Source of the DNA: Lacibacter cauensis
Lineage (GTDB): Bacteria; Bacteroidota; Bacteroidia; Chitinophagales; Chitinophagaceae
Length of the DNA: 64,000 nt
Assembly: GCF_007830055.1 (NCBI RefSeq)
Contig: NZ_VLLE01000004.1
Span: 525,248 to 589,247, forward strand
Reading direction: 5' to 3'
The notes below the pieces were generated by a model. The model worked only from the letters and a program-made list of their open reading frames with translations, was not told the DNA's origin and ran no database searches. How positions within the stretch are numbered: position 1 is the first letter of the stretch; every line of letters begins with the position of its first letter. A program made the translations under genes and the position numbers. Below, in pieces: positions 43,368-51,902 of the stretch.

Positions 43368-45008
43368 TTATTTTGAATAAACTGTTTCGCCGCCACAGAT
43401 TGTTTTGAGTACGGTTGTTTTTAACACCTGTTCAAACGAAGCCGTCATTAAATCGGTGTCGAGTACAACAAAATCAGCAAACTTTCCTTTTTCAATACTA
43501 CCCTTTTCGTTTTCTTCGAAGTTGGAACGTGCTGCCCAAATGGTCATACCTCTTAATGTCGCTTCACGAGTTAGTGCATTTTCTGTTTGATAACCTTTTT
43601 CCGGCCAGCCCTTTGCATCTCTGCGAAAAACTGCTGCATAAAATGTTTTCAACGGATCAATATCTTCTACCGGAAAATCGGTACCCAGGGGAATCCATCC
43701 ATTTTGTTTCAGCAGATCGTTAAAGGCGTAAGCACCTTTTACACGTTTGGGTCCTAAACGTTCTTCGGCCCAATACATATCGCTGGTGGCATGTGTGGGT
43801 TGTACGCTGGGCACAATGCTGTACTTACCAAATAAGGCAAAATCATTTTCATTTACTACCTGTGCATGCTCAATGCGCCAACGCAGATCGTTCGTTTCTT
43901 TCAAATACTTACCATAAATATTTAAGATGGTTCGGTTCCCGCTGTCGCCAATGGCATGTGTACACATCTGAAACTGATTTTTATACAACACAGCTGCCAC
44001 CGAATCGAAGTGTTCGGGATTACTAAGCAGGAAACCATAATGATTTGCTTTATCGCTGTAGGGCTCCAGCAAACAAGCGCCTCTTGAACCTAATGCGCCA
44101 TCGCCATACACTTTAAAGCTGCGTACGTTCAGACGATCGGTTTTTATTTTACCCCTTTTAAAAATAGCTTCGTAGTTTTTCTTCGCATCGCTCAGCATTA
44201 CATACAAACGCATTTTCAAATCGCCACTTGCATTGGCTTTTTCAATCTGCAACACATCATCGTAATCAATACCACAATCTGCAATGGTTGTTAAGCCGGC
44301 TGCAAAGCAATTTTTTTGTGCAGCCATCAAGGCATCTTTAATTTGTTTTTCATTCGCAGCCGGAATTTTTGCGCTTACCAGGTCAATGGCGTTATCAATT
44401 AATACGCCTGTAGGTTTTCCGTTTGCAACAAACACATCACCACCGGTTAGCTTTGTTTGTGCAGTAATGCCTGCCTGTTGCAAGGCAAGATCGTTTACCA
44501 CCGCTGCGTGCCCATCCACTCTTGTTAAGATCACCGGGTTATCGGGAAACATTTTATTCAGTTGTTCATTCGTTGGAAACTCTTTCACTGCCCAATCGTT
44601 CTGATCCCATCCACGTCCAATAATCCAATCACCTTTTGCTGGTGCTAATACTTTATTGAATTCACTGAGGCGATGCAGAATATCTTCCCAACTGGTGGTA
44701 CCGGTAAGATCGGCTGTTTGCAAACCCAATCCGTAACGGTAAAAATGCGCATGGGCATCAATAAAACCGGGGTACATAAATTTACCCTGCAGGTCTACTG
44801 TTTCTTTTGCATCAAATTGTTGCTGGAGTTCGGCTGTTGTACCCGTGCCAATAATTTTTCCATCTTTTACGGCCACCGCTTCTGTTTTAGAAAATGCTGA
44901 ATCAACAGTATAGACGGTTCCGTTGATAAACAGCGTATCGGCTTTTGTCTTTCCTTTACAGGCAGCCAGTAAAACGATCAATACAGGCACAAGCAATAAT
45001 CGCATCAT
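43368..45008 (-). CDS. Amidohydrolase family lipoprotein (YtcJ-like)
   Basis: A 546-residue protein with a lipobox (IVLLAACKG), so probably a periplasmic or surface lipoprotein. The amidohydrolase_3 family features are the beta-sandwich start TLFINGTVYTVDSAFSKTEAVAVKDGKI, the metal motif GFIDAHAHF, VYGDGALGSRGA, MCTHAIGDSGN and LGTDFPVEDIDP near the C-terminus. Members cleave amide or related bonds in varied compounds; the substrate is unknown. Confidence 0.85.
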   Translation of the reverse strand: MMRLLLVPVLIVLLAACKGKTKADTLFINGTVYTVDSAFSKTEAVAVKDGKIIGTGTTAELQQQFDAKETVDLQGKFMYPGFIDAHAHFYRYGLGLQTADLTGTTSWEDILHRLSEFNKVLAPAKGDWIIGRGWDQNDWAVKEFPTNEQLNKMFPDNPVILTRVDGHAAVVNDLALQQAGITAQTKLTGGDVFVANGKPTGVLIDNAIDLVSAKIPAANEKQIKDALMAAQKNCFAAGLTTIADCGIDYDDVLQIEKANASGDLKMRLYVMLSDAKKNYEAIFKRGKIKTDRLNVRSFKVYGDGALGSRGACLLEPYSDKANHYGFLLSNPEHFDSVAAVLYKNQFQMCTHAIGDSGNRTILNIYGKYLKETNDLRWRIEHAQVVNENDFALFGKYSIVPSVQPTHATSDMYWAEERLGPKRVKGAYAFNDLLKQNGWIPLGTDFPVEDIDPLKTFYAAVFRRDAKGWPEKGYQTENALTREATLRGMTIWAARSNFEENEKGSIEKGKFADFVVLDTDLMTASFEQVLKTTVLKTICGGETVYSK

Positions 45009-45132
45009 AAGATTTATTTGGGCGTGAAATTAGCCATAAAACAATCATCATTTACTGCTGCAAGCAACGCCTGTTTTATGACTTATACGATGTATCAATA
45101 AACAACATCATTAAAGAACACATGAATTTAAT

Positions 45133-45161
45133 TTGTTTTGATCTTACAGCTTGTAATTTTA
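45133..45161 (+). promoter_or_regulatory. Candidate ligA promoter
   Basis: TTG (45133-45135), an 18-base spacer and TAATTTTA (45154-45161, one mismatch to TAnnTTTG) lie 18 bases before the ligA ATG. Confidence 0.45.
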
Positions 45162-45179
45162 TCCCCTCATTTGAAGTAT

Positions 45180-47282
45180 ATGTATTCTACCGACAGCACA
45201 AAACAACTACAGCAAACAACGACGCAACTGTTACAACTGCTCACTACGGATGGTATTGATGCAACAAAAACAGAAGACTTACGAAATGTGTTGCGTTTTC
45301 ATGAATACAGGTACTATGTATTGAATGACCCGCTCATCAGCGATTACGAATACGATCAGCTGTACAAAGCACTGGAAAAAATTGAAGCGGCAGATCCCTC
45401 CATTATTACACCCGATTCGCCTACACAGCGTGTGGCAAAAGGATTGGGCAACGATTTTAAAAAAGTACAGCACCTGGTACCGATGCTGAGTTTGGAAAAC
45501 TCGTATAATGCGGATGATTTAATTGACTGGGACCGCAAAGCAAAAGAAGCAAGTGGTTTGGATACGATCGAATACTGTGTTGAACCGAAGTTTGATGGTG
45601 CCAGCATTTCGCTCATTTACGAAAACGATTTGCTTACCCGTGGTGCTACACGAGGCGATGGAACAGAAGGTGAAGAAATCACAACGAATATCAAACAGAT
45701 CCGTTCCATTCCTTTATCTGCCGCATTTTCAAGCTATGGCATTAAGCAAATTGAAATACGTGGTGAAATACTGATGAGCAAGAAAAATTTCAAAGCGTAT
45801 AACGATCAGCTGGCCGAAGAAAATTTGCCACCGCTAGCCAATCCACGTAATGCAGCCAGCGGCAGCTTACGTATTAAAGATGCCAAAGAAGTTGCCCGCC
45901 GAAACCTGGAAGCGTTCTTATACCATGTTGGTTACATCAACATGAATGAAGATGAAACGAAGCAATATCCCGAACTGCAAACACATAGTGGTGCATTAAA
46001 GATGATGTGGGAGTTAGGTTTCCGCAGCCCCGAAAAAGAAAAGAAAATTTGCAAAGGCATACAGGAAGTAATTGATTATTGCAACGAGTTTGAACAAAAG
46101 CGTGATACCCTGCCATACGAAATTGACGGCATGGTGATTAAAGTAAACGATCTGCAGCTTCAGGAAAAAATGGGTATGACGAGCCATCACCCACGCTGGG
46201 CCATTGCTTATAAGTTCAAAGCCAGACAAGGCACCAGCAAACTACGTGCTGTTGAATACCAGGTGGGACGTACCGGTGCCGTTACACCTGTTGCCAAAAT
46301 TGATCCTGTTGCCATTGGTGGTGTAACGGTAACTAGTATCTCTTTACACAACCAGGATTTTATTGCCGAAAAAGACCTGATGATTGGCGATACCGTGTTG
46401 GTAGAACGTGCCGGCGATGTGATCCCTTATATCGTAAAGTCAATGGCAGAGCTGAGAAATGGCAGCGAAGAGAAAATTATTTTCCCGACCCATTGCCCTG
46501 TTTGTAACAGCAAGCTGGTGAAGCCGGAAGAAGAAGCGGTGTGGCGCTGCAACAATTACCATTGCGAAGCACAGCTTGTTGAACGCATCATTCATTTTAC
46601 CAGCAAAGATGCAATGGATATACGTGGCATGGGCGATGCGAATGTGCGGAAGTTTTATGAATCTGGTTTCTTAAAAGATATTCCCGGTTTATACCGTTTA
46701 CCATTTGATACAATCAAAAAGCTGGAAGGCTACGGAGCAAAGAGTGTAGATAATCTGCAAACAGCTTTAGAGAATTCCAAGAAGCAACCACTCTATCGTT
46801 TAATTTATGCATTGGGTATTCGCTTTGTAGGTGAAGCCACTGCTAAAACGTTAGCCAACGCAACAAAACATTTGCTTGACATTGCAGGTAAATCGTTAGA
46901 AGAGTTACAACAGTTAGAAGATATTGGTCCACGTGTTGCAGGAAGCATTCACGATTTTTTCAGCAATGAAGAAAATATTGCGATGCTGAAAGAACTGGAA
47001 AGTTTGGGCTTGCAGTTGAACAACGAACAGAAAGAAAGTAAACACGAAGGCAACTTATCCGGTGTTACATTTTTGTTTACCGGAACTTTGCCTACACTTA
47101 AACGTAGCCAGGCCGAGCAAATGGCAGAAGAGCAAGGCGGAAGTATACTGAGTGGCGTAAGCGCTAAACTCAATTACCTGGTGGTGGGTGAAGATGCCGG
47201 CAGTAAACTGGAGAAAGCAAAAAAAATAAGCACTGTAAAAATTATAACTGAAGAAGAGTTTTTAGCACTGTTAAAAAATTAA
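45180..47282 (+). CDS. ligA: NAD-dependent DNA ligase LigA
   Basis: ATG at 45180 (MYSTDSTKQLQQ) is preferred over an in-frame TTG at 45138. The 700-residue enzyme has the N-terminal Ia domain (HEYRYYVLNDPLISDYEYD), the adenylated Lys137 in CVEPKFDGAS, the OB fold, a zinc finger (CPVCNSKL ... CNNYHCEAQ), helix-hairpin-helix repeats (LEGYGAKS, LEDIGPRVA) and a C-terminal BRCT domain from GVTFLFTGTLPTLKRSQAEQ. It seals nicks in replication and repair. Confidence 0.97.
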   Translation: MYSTDSTKQLQQTTTQLLQLLTTDGIDATKTEDLRNVLRFHEYRYYVLNDPLISDYEYDQLYKALEKIEAADPSIITPDSPTQRVAKGLGNDFKKVQHLVPMLSLENSYNADDLIDWDRKAKEASGLDTIEYCVEPKFDGASISLIYENDLLTRGATRGDGTEGEEITTNIKQIRSIPLSAAFSSYGIKQIEIRGEILMSKKNFKAYNDQLAEENLPPLANPRNAASGSLRIKDAKEVARRNLEAFLYHVGYINMNEDETKQYPELQTHSGALKMMWELGFRSPEKEKKICKGIQEVIDYCNEFEQKRDTLPYEIDGMVIKVNDLQLQEKMGMTSHHPRWAIAYKFKARQGTSKLRAVEYQVGRTGAVTPVAKIDPVAIGGVTVTSISLHNQDFIAEKDLMIGDTVLVERAGDVIPYIVKSMAELRNGSEEKIIFPTHCPVCNSKLVKPEEEAVWRCNNYHCEAQLVERIIHFTSKDAMDIRGMGDANVRKFYESGFLKDIPGLYRLPFDTIKKLEGYGAKSVDNLQTALENSKKQPLYRLIYALGIRFVGEATAKTLANATKHLLDIAGKSLEELQQLEDIGPRVAGSIHDFFSNEENIAMLKELESLGLQLNNEQKESKHEGNLSGVTFLFTGTLPTLKRSQAEQMAEEQGGSILSGVSAKLNYLVVGEDAGSKLEKAKKISTVKIITEEEFLALLKN

Positions 47283-47295
47283 TATACAGATTCAC

Positions 47296-47327
47296 TTGCA
47301 GGTATAGCTTTTGTAGTTGTATATTTA
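47296..47327 (+). promoter_or_regulatory. Candidate promoter of the HNH/NUMOD4 gene
   Basis: TTG (47296-47298), a 21-base spacer and TATATTTA (47320-47327, one mismatch to TAnnTTTG), 19 bases before the ATG. Confidence 0.4.
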
Positions 47328-47346
47328 ATAACTCCAATCTTTTTTT

Positions 47347-47916
47347 ATGATCAGGAAAATACCCGGCGAACAATGGAAACAATTGCAATTTGCCGGTTGG
47401 AAACAGTTACGCAAAAGATATGCTGTATCCAATCTCGGACGTTGCGCCAGTTTCACCATCGATGTAACAGAAGATGGCAAATTGTTAAACGGATCGCTTA
47501 CTACCGGCTACCGTACATTAAACCTGCATCGTGCAGATAACAAGGGAACTATTTATCTCCATCGTGAAGTGGCAAAATTGTTTTGTAAAAAAACATCACC
47601 CCGTTGCCGATATGTTATTCATATCAACCATAACAAAACAGACAACAAAGCATCCAATCTTAAATGGGCTACAGTAGAAGAAATGGCAGCGCATCAGCAG
47701 AAAAGTCCACAAAAGATTGCCTATAAAAAACTACAGAAAGAACGCAGCACTACACAAAAAGGATTGAAGCTTACACCTGTGCAGGTAAAAACAATCAAAA
47801 AAATTATTCAGGACCCTAACCGCACTGTTACGTATAAACAACTTGCCAAAAAATACGGCGTCAGCGAAATGACATTGTACAGAATCCGCAGCGGCGAAAA
47901 CTGGGGGGCAGTATAG
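47347..47916 (+). CDS. NUMOD4/HNH-type protein with C-terminal helix-turn-helix
   Basis: A 189-residue free-standing protein. The N-terminus EQWKQLQFAGWKQLRKRYAV and SNLGRC are a NUMOD4 motif. HREVAKLFCKKTSPRC and YVIHINHNKTDNKASNLKWA correspond to the HNH_3 region, but the expected DG after the first His is NH. The C-terminus LTPVQVKTIKKI and KQLAKKYGVSEMTLYRI is a helix-turn-helix. It looks like a homing-endonuclease derivative; whether it still cuts DNA is unclear. Confidence 0.75.
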   Translation: MIRKIPGEQWKQLQFAGWKQLRKRYAVSNLGRCASFTIDVTEDGKLLNGSLTTGYRTLNLHRADNKGTIYLHREVAKLFCKKTSPRCRYVIHINHNKTDNKASNLKWATVEEMAAHQQKSPQKIAYKKLQKERSTTQKGLKLTPVQVKTIKKIIQDPNRTVTYKQLAKKYGVSEMTLYRIRSGENWGAV

Positions 47917-48032
47917 CATTGCAGATTTTTTGAATTGCGATTTGAGATCTACTTGCCATTCCTTACACTAAACCATTCTGCTTCCGTATTGTTAGTTGAT
48001 GCAAATTTGCATATTCACTCTATTCTTTTCTT

Positions 48033-48707
48033 ATGCTGCAAACGTCCACACTCAAGTTTTTAAAAGACCTTCAAAAGAATAACAACAAACCCTGGTTCGA
48101 TGCCAACCGCAAAGCATACGAAGCGGCCAAAGCCGATTATCTTTCGTTTGTGCAGGCGGTAATAGAAAAACATAGTAAGAAAGATCCTTCCATTGCACAC
48201 CTTGTTGCAAAAGACTGCATCTTCCGTATTAACCGTGATGTGCGTTTCAGTAAAGACAAAAGTCCATACAAAACCAACATGGGTGCTTACATGACCAAGG
48301 ATGGTAAGAAGAGCTTTTCTGCCGGTTACTATTTTCACATGGAGCCGGGTGGTTCGTTTGCCGGCGGTGGGCTATACATGCCTCCTCCCGAATTGCTGAA
48401 GAATGTTCGGCAGGAAATTGATTACAACTGGAAGGAATTTCAGAAGATCATCAACAGTAAAAAGTTTAAAGAAGTATTTGGCGATTTATCAACCGAAGGT
48501 GATATGAAATTATCAAGACCACCCAAAGGTTATGAAGCCGATAACCCGGCCATTGAATACATCAAACTCAAAAGCTGGGTAGGTACACAAGCTTTTAGTG
48601 ATGCCGATCTTACATCGAAAGACCTGGTGAAAAAAGTGTGTACCAATTTTGAAACCTTGCAACCGCTTATCGTTTTTCTGAACGAAGGTTTGCATGCTGG
48701 TGAGTAA
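48033..48707 (+). CDS. DUF2461 family protein
   Basis: A 224-residue protein matching DUF2461/TIGR02453: LKFLKDLQKNNNKPWFDANR at the N-terminus, FRINRDVRFSKDKSPYKTNM, then GYYFHMEPGGSFAGGGLYMP and a C-terminal helical part. Function of the family is unknown. It is followed by a strong terminator and convergent with asd. Confidence 0.88.
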   Translation: MLQTSTLKFLKDLQKNNNKPWFDANRKAYEAAKADYLSFVQAVIEKHSKKDPSIAHLVAKDCIFRINRDVRFSKDKSPYKTNMGAYMTKDGKKSFSAGYYFHMEPGGSFAGGGLYMPPPELLKNVRQEIDYNWKEFQKIINSKKFKEVFGDLSTEGDMKLSRPPKGYEADNPAIEYIKLKSWVGTQAFSDADLTSKDLVKKVCTNFETLQPLIVFLNEGLHAGE

Positions 48708-48726
48708 AAAATAATTGTTACAAAAC

Positions 48727-48756
48727 AAAAAAGCGCTTCAACGGAAGCGCTTTTTT
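48727..48756. terminator. Bidirectional terminator between DUF2461 gene and asd
   Basis: AAAAAAGCGCTTC (48727-48739) and GAAGCGCTTTTTT (48744-48756) form a 13-bp stem with an AACG loop, followed by T on both strands. Confidence 0.9.
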
Positions 48757-48788
48757 TATTGCTAAGTTTTTCTGCTAACCAATAAACC

Positions 48789-49796
48789 TTACAGCAAACC
48801 TTTGCCTTGCAGGTATTCTGCAATCTGTACAGCGTTTGTTGCTGCGCCTTTGCGGAGGTTATCGCTCACGATCCACATGTTGAGGGTGTTGGGTTGTGTT
48901 TCATCACGACGGAGACGACCAACAAACACTTCATCTTTTTCATGTGCATCCATTGGCATCGGATACAGTTGGTTTGCATTATCATCTACCACAATCACAC
49001 CAGGTGCGCTGCTCAACAATGCTTTCACTTCGTTTAAATCGAAGTCGTTTGCAAATTCTACATTTACGCTTTCGCTATGGCCACCCATTACAGGTATACG
49101 TACTGTTGTCGCCGTAACACGGATCGAATCATCGCCCATGATTTTGCAGGTTTCTTTTACCATTTTCATTTCCTCTTTGGTATAACCGTTATCGAGGAAC
49201 ACATCAATCTGCGGAATTACATTCAGATCAATAGGGTATTTATACGCCATCGGATATTCTTCGCTGCTGCCTGCAACTGCTTTTTCTCTTTCGCCCATCA
49301 ATTGATCAACTGCTTTTTTACCGGTACCGGTAACGCTTTGGTAAGTTGATACCACCACACGCTTGATCTGGTATTTTTTATGCAAAGGCTGCAATGCTAC
49401 CACCATCTGAATCGTAGAACAATTGGGGTTGGCAATAATTTTATCTTCTGCAGTTAACACATCGGCATTTACTTCAGGCACTACTAATTTTTTAGTAGGA
49501 TCCATACGCCATGCGCTGGAGTTATCAATCACCGTAATACCTGCTTCTGCAAATTTGGGTGCCCACTCTGTTGATGTACCACCACCTGCACTGAAGATTG
49601 CTACGTTTGGTTTTGCAGCAATTGCATCGGTCATGCTTACTACCTTAAACTTCTTCCCCTTAAATTCCACTTCTTTACCAACGGAACGTTCACTTGCAAC
49701 GGGGAGTAATTCGGTAACGGGGAAGTTCCGCTCAGCTAAAACCTGTAACATTTTGGTTCCTACAAGACCTGTGGCGCCAACTACTGCAACTTTCAT
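48789..49796 (-). CDS. asd: Aspartate-semialdehyde dehydrogenase
   Basis: A 335-residue enzyme of the lysine, threonine, methionine and diaminopimelate route. N-terminal KVAVVGATGLVGTKMLQVL binds NADP; the catalytic Cys is in NPNCSTIQMV, the active-site His in MGGHSESVNVEF, and STYQSVTGTGKKAV is conserved. Length fits. Two inverted REP elements and a terminator lie immediately upstream. Confidence 0.96.
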   Translation of the reverse strand: MKVAVVGATGLVGTKMLQVLAERNFPVTELLPVASERSVGKEVEFKGKKFKVVSMTDAIAAKPNVAIFSAGGGTSTEWAPKFAEAGITVIDNSSAWRMDPTKKLVVPEVNADVLTAEDKIIANPNCSTIQMVVALQPLHKKYQIKRVVVSTYQSVTGTGKKAVDQLMGEREKAVAGSSEEYPMAYKYPIDLNVIPQIDVFLDNGYTKEEMKMVKETCKIMGDDSIRVTATTVRIPVMGGHSESVNVEFANDFDLNEVKALLSSAPGVIVVDDNANQLYPMPMDAHEKDEVFVGRLRRDETQPNTLNMWIVSDNLRKGAATNAVQIAEYLQGKGLL

Positions 49797-49811
49797 TTTG
49801 TTTGTTTTCCT

Positions 49812-49880
49812 GTCCGACGCCCCCGTCTGACAGATTGATTTTATGGTTTTTAAATGATCCGTCAGACGGGGGCGTCAGAC
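49812..49880. repeat. Inverted pair of GTCTGACGCCCCCGTCTGAC-type repeats
   Basis: GTCCGACGCCCCCGTCTGAC (49812-49831) and its near-exact inverse GTCAGACGGGGGCGTCAGAC (49861-49880) differ at one position. Each unit is itself a near direct repeat of GTCTGAC. A third copy lies at 61989-62008. They sit in the 314-base region between asd and the lamin-tail gene. Confidence 0.8.
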
Positions 49881-49895
49881 GGGGCCTAAAAAAAT

Positions 49896-49921
49896 AAGGC
49901 CTTCCTGTTCGGGAAGGCCTT
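49896..49921 (-). terminator. Terminator downstream of the mini-ORF
   Basis: AAGGCCTTCC (49896-49905) pairs with GGAAGGCCTT (49912-49921); on the minus strand a run of T follows after one A. No larger gene is transcribed into it from the right on this strand. Confidence 0.85.
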
Positions 49922-49951
49922 TGCGTATGTTCAACTACATAACGTACAAGA

Positions 49952-50005
49952 TTACCTTCCCTTGCGGAACTGTTTCTTAGTGCGTTTTGTATGTTTCTTA
50001 TTCAT
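49952..50005 (-). CDS. Very short basic ORF (17 codons), possible mini-protein or sRNA
   Basis: The minus strand reads MNKKHTKRTKKQFRKGR and stop; a second ATG directly upstream would add one Met. Nine of 17 residues are Lys or Arg, like very small ribosomal proteins. It has a promoter match at 50016-50046 and a terminator at 49896-49921, giving a transcript of roughly 115 bases. I do not recognise the peptide; it could equally be a non-coding RNA. The two nearest genes are asd downstream and the divergent lamin-tail gene. Confidence 0.45.
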   Translation of the reverse strand: MNKKHTKRTKKQFRKGR

Positions 50006-50015
50006 CATTGTGCGC

Positions 50016-50046
50016 CAAAATTAAATGCAGCAAAGCGTTTCACCAA
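50016..50046 (-). promoter_or_regulatory. Near-consensus promoter for the mini-ORF
   Basis: On the minus strand TTG, a 20-base spacer and TAATTTTG (plus-strand coordinates 50016-50023 for the -7 box) fit the Bacteroidota pattern exactly. The -7 box ends 7 bases before the first ATG. Confidence 0.6.
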
Positions 50047-50110
50047 ATTGTTTTTATAAAAAAGTACAGATGACTTACGCAATCGTTTGATTAATGTTAT
50101 TTTTAAGGGT

Positions 50111-51829
50111 ATGGCTAACCGCTTTTTATCTACAACAATTGTTTGTTTGTTGATGATGCAAACAAACCTGCTGTTTGCACAAAACAGGTATGCTGTAGTC
50201 ATCAGCGAAATCATGAGCGACCCTTCTCCGCAAATTGGTTTACCCAACATAGAATGGATCGAAATACGCAATACAACCAACGCTGCAATCAATTTACAAA
50301 ACTGGCGTGTGGGCGATGGCAGTGGCGTAAGTGGTGTTTTACCGAACTTTTTGTTGCAGCCCGACAGCTGTGCTATTATCTGCAGCACAACTTCTGCCAT
50401 TACGATGCAACAGTATGGCCGCACATTTGGCGTAACAAGTTTTCCTTCATTAGATAATACAGGCGAAGCAGTTTTCATCCGCAATAGCAGCGGTGCTATT
50501 GTACATGCAGTAGAATACAATCTCAGCTGGTTTAACAATGCTGTGAAAAGCGATGGTGGCTGGACATTAGAAATGATCGATACCAACAATCCCTGCAGTG
50601 GTAGCTCCAACTGGCGTGCAAGTGTAGATGCAAGAGGCGGTACACCAGGCAGTAAAAATTCGGTTGATGCAGTTAACAGCGATCAGCAACCACCGGCATT
50701 GGTTCGTGCATTTGCAAACAGCAATACGGTTATTGTGAGTTTTGATGAACCACTCGATAGTTTATCGGCAGCAACGGCAGCCAACTATGCATTATCCAAT
50801 GGCGGAGGTACAGCAGTTGCAGCTGTTTGTATTGCTCCATTATTCAATACTGTACAACTAACCTTTGCTAATACATTGCAGCCGGGTATCGTTTATACTG
50901 TTACAGCTACCAATGTGCGTGACTGCAGCGGTAACAGCATCGGCGCATTTAACAACACAAAAACAGGATTGAGTTCGGCAGCTGCAGCCAACGACATTAT
51001 CATTAATGAAATCCTGTTTAATCCAAATGCAAACGGAACAGATTATGTAGAGTTGTATAACCGCAGTACGAAACTCATCAATTTAAAAACATTGTTGCTG
51101 GCCAACCGTAACAGCACTGGAGCAATCGCCAATATGAAAGTACTTACAACACAAGATCAGTTACTGTTCCCCGGCGATTATCTTGTACTGAGTGAAGATG
51201 ATGCAACCGTGAAACGACAGTTTACGGCAAAAAATCTTTCGGCGTTCATCAACCTTGCATCCATGCCTTCTTACAGCGATGATGAAGGAACAGTTGTGCT
51301 GACTGATAACGGAGGATTAGTAATTGATGAAGTAACATACAAAGACGATTGGCATTTCCCACTCATCAGTAACAGCGAAGGTGTTGCATTGGAACGCATT
51401 GACCCCAATGCGCCCTCACAAAACAAAGACAACTGGCACAGTGCCGCAAAAGATGTGGGTTATGGCACACCTTCGTATCAAAATTCGCAGTTCCGTTTAG
51501 ATATACAGGTGAAAGGAGAAGTAACAGTAAGTCCGGAAACCTTTTCGCCCGATAATGATGGAACAGATGATTTGTTAACCATCAACTATCGTTTTCCTGA
51601 AACAGGCTACGTGATGAACATTACTGTTTATGATGCAGGCGGTCGCCCGGTCAAAGCATTACAGCGGAATGCTGTTTGCAGTCAGCAGGGTACTTTCCGT
51701 TGGGATGGACTGAATGACAAACTTCAGCAACTGCCACTCGGCCCCTACGTAGTTTTTACTGAAGTTTTTAACCTGCAGGGAAAAGTAAAGCGGTTTAAAA
51801 ATGCAGTTGTGCTTGCCCGCAGAAAGTAA
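50111..51829 (+). CDS. Secreted lamin-tail-domain protein
   Basis: ATG at 50111 (MANRFLSTTIVCLLMM) begins a signal peptide ending LFAQ. The 572-residue product has a lamin-tail domain (about residues 22-175: VISEIMSDPSPQIG, IEWIEIRNTTNAAINLQNW), an Ig-like domain (about 190-300), a second lamin-tail domain (about 305-460: DIIINEILFNPNANGTDYVE) and a C-terminal FlgD-like Ig or gliding-motility-type domain from VSPETFSPDNDGTDD. It is probably an extracellular structural or adhesion protein, with the last domain possibly serving T9SS export. Confidence 0.85.
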   Translation: MANRFLSTTIVCLLMMQTNLLFAQNRYAVVISEIMSDPSPQIGLPNIEWIEIRNTTNAAINLQNWRVGDGSGVSGVLPNFLLQPDSCAIICSTTSAITMQQYGRTFGVTSFPSLDNTGEAVFIRNSSGAIVHAVEYNLSWFNNAVKSDGGWTLEMIDTNNPCSGSSNWRASVDARGGTPGSKNSVDAVNSDQQPPALVRAFANSNTVIVSFDEPLDSLSAATAANYALSNGGGTAVAAVCIAPLFNTVQLTFANTLQPGIVYTVTATNVRDCSGNSIGAFNNTKTGLSSAAAANDIIINEILFNPNANGTDYVELYNRSTKLINLKTLLLANRNSTGAIANMKVLTTQDQLLFPGDYLVLSEDDATVKRQFTAKNLSAFINLASMPSYSDDEGTVVLTDNGGLVIDEVTYKDDWHFPLISNSEGVALERIDPNAPSQNKDNWHSAAKDVGYGTPSYQNSQFRLDIQVKGEVTVSPETFSPDNDGTDDLLTINYRFPETGYVMNITVYDAGGRPVKALQRNAVCSQQGTFRWDGLNDKLQQLPLGPYVVFTEVFNLQGKVKRFKNAVVLARRK

Positions 51830-51902
51830 TGATATCAATCAGAACGATGCAGGTGCAGCAGCACACAAAGTTTCTTTAACTTGAAGGCTGAAGTGAAGCA
51901 TT

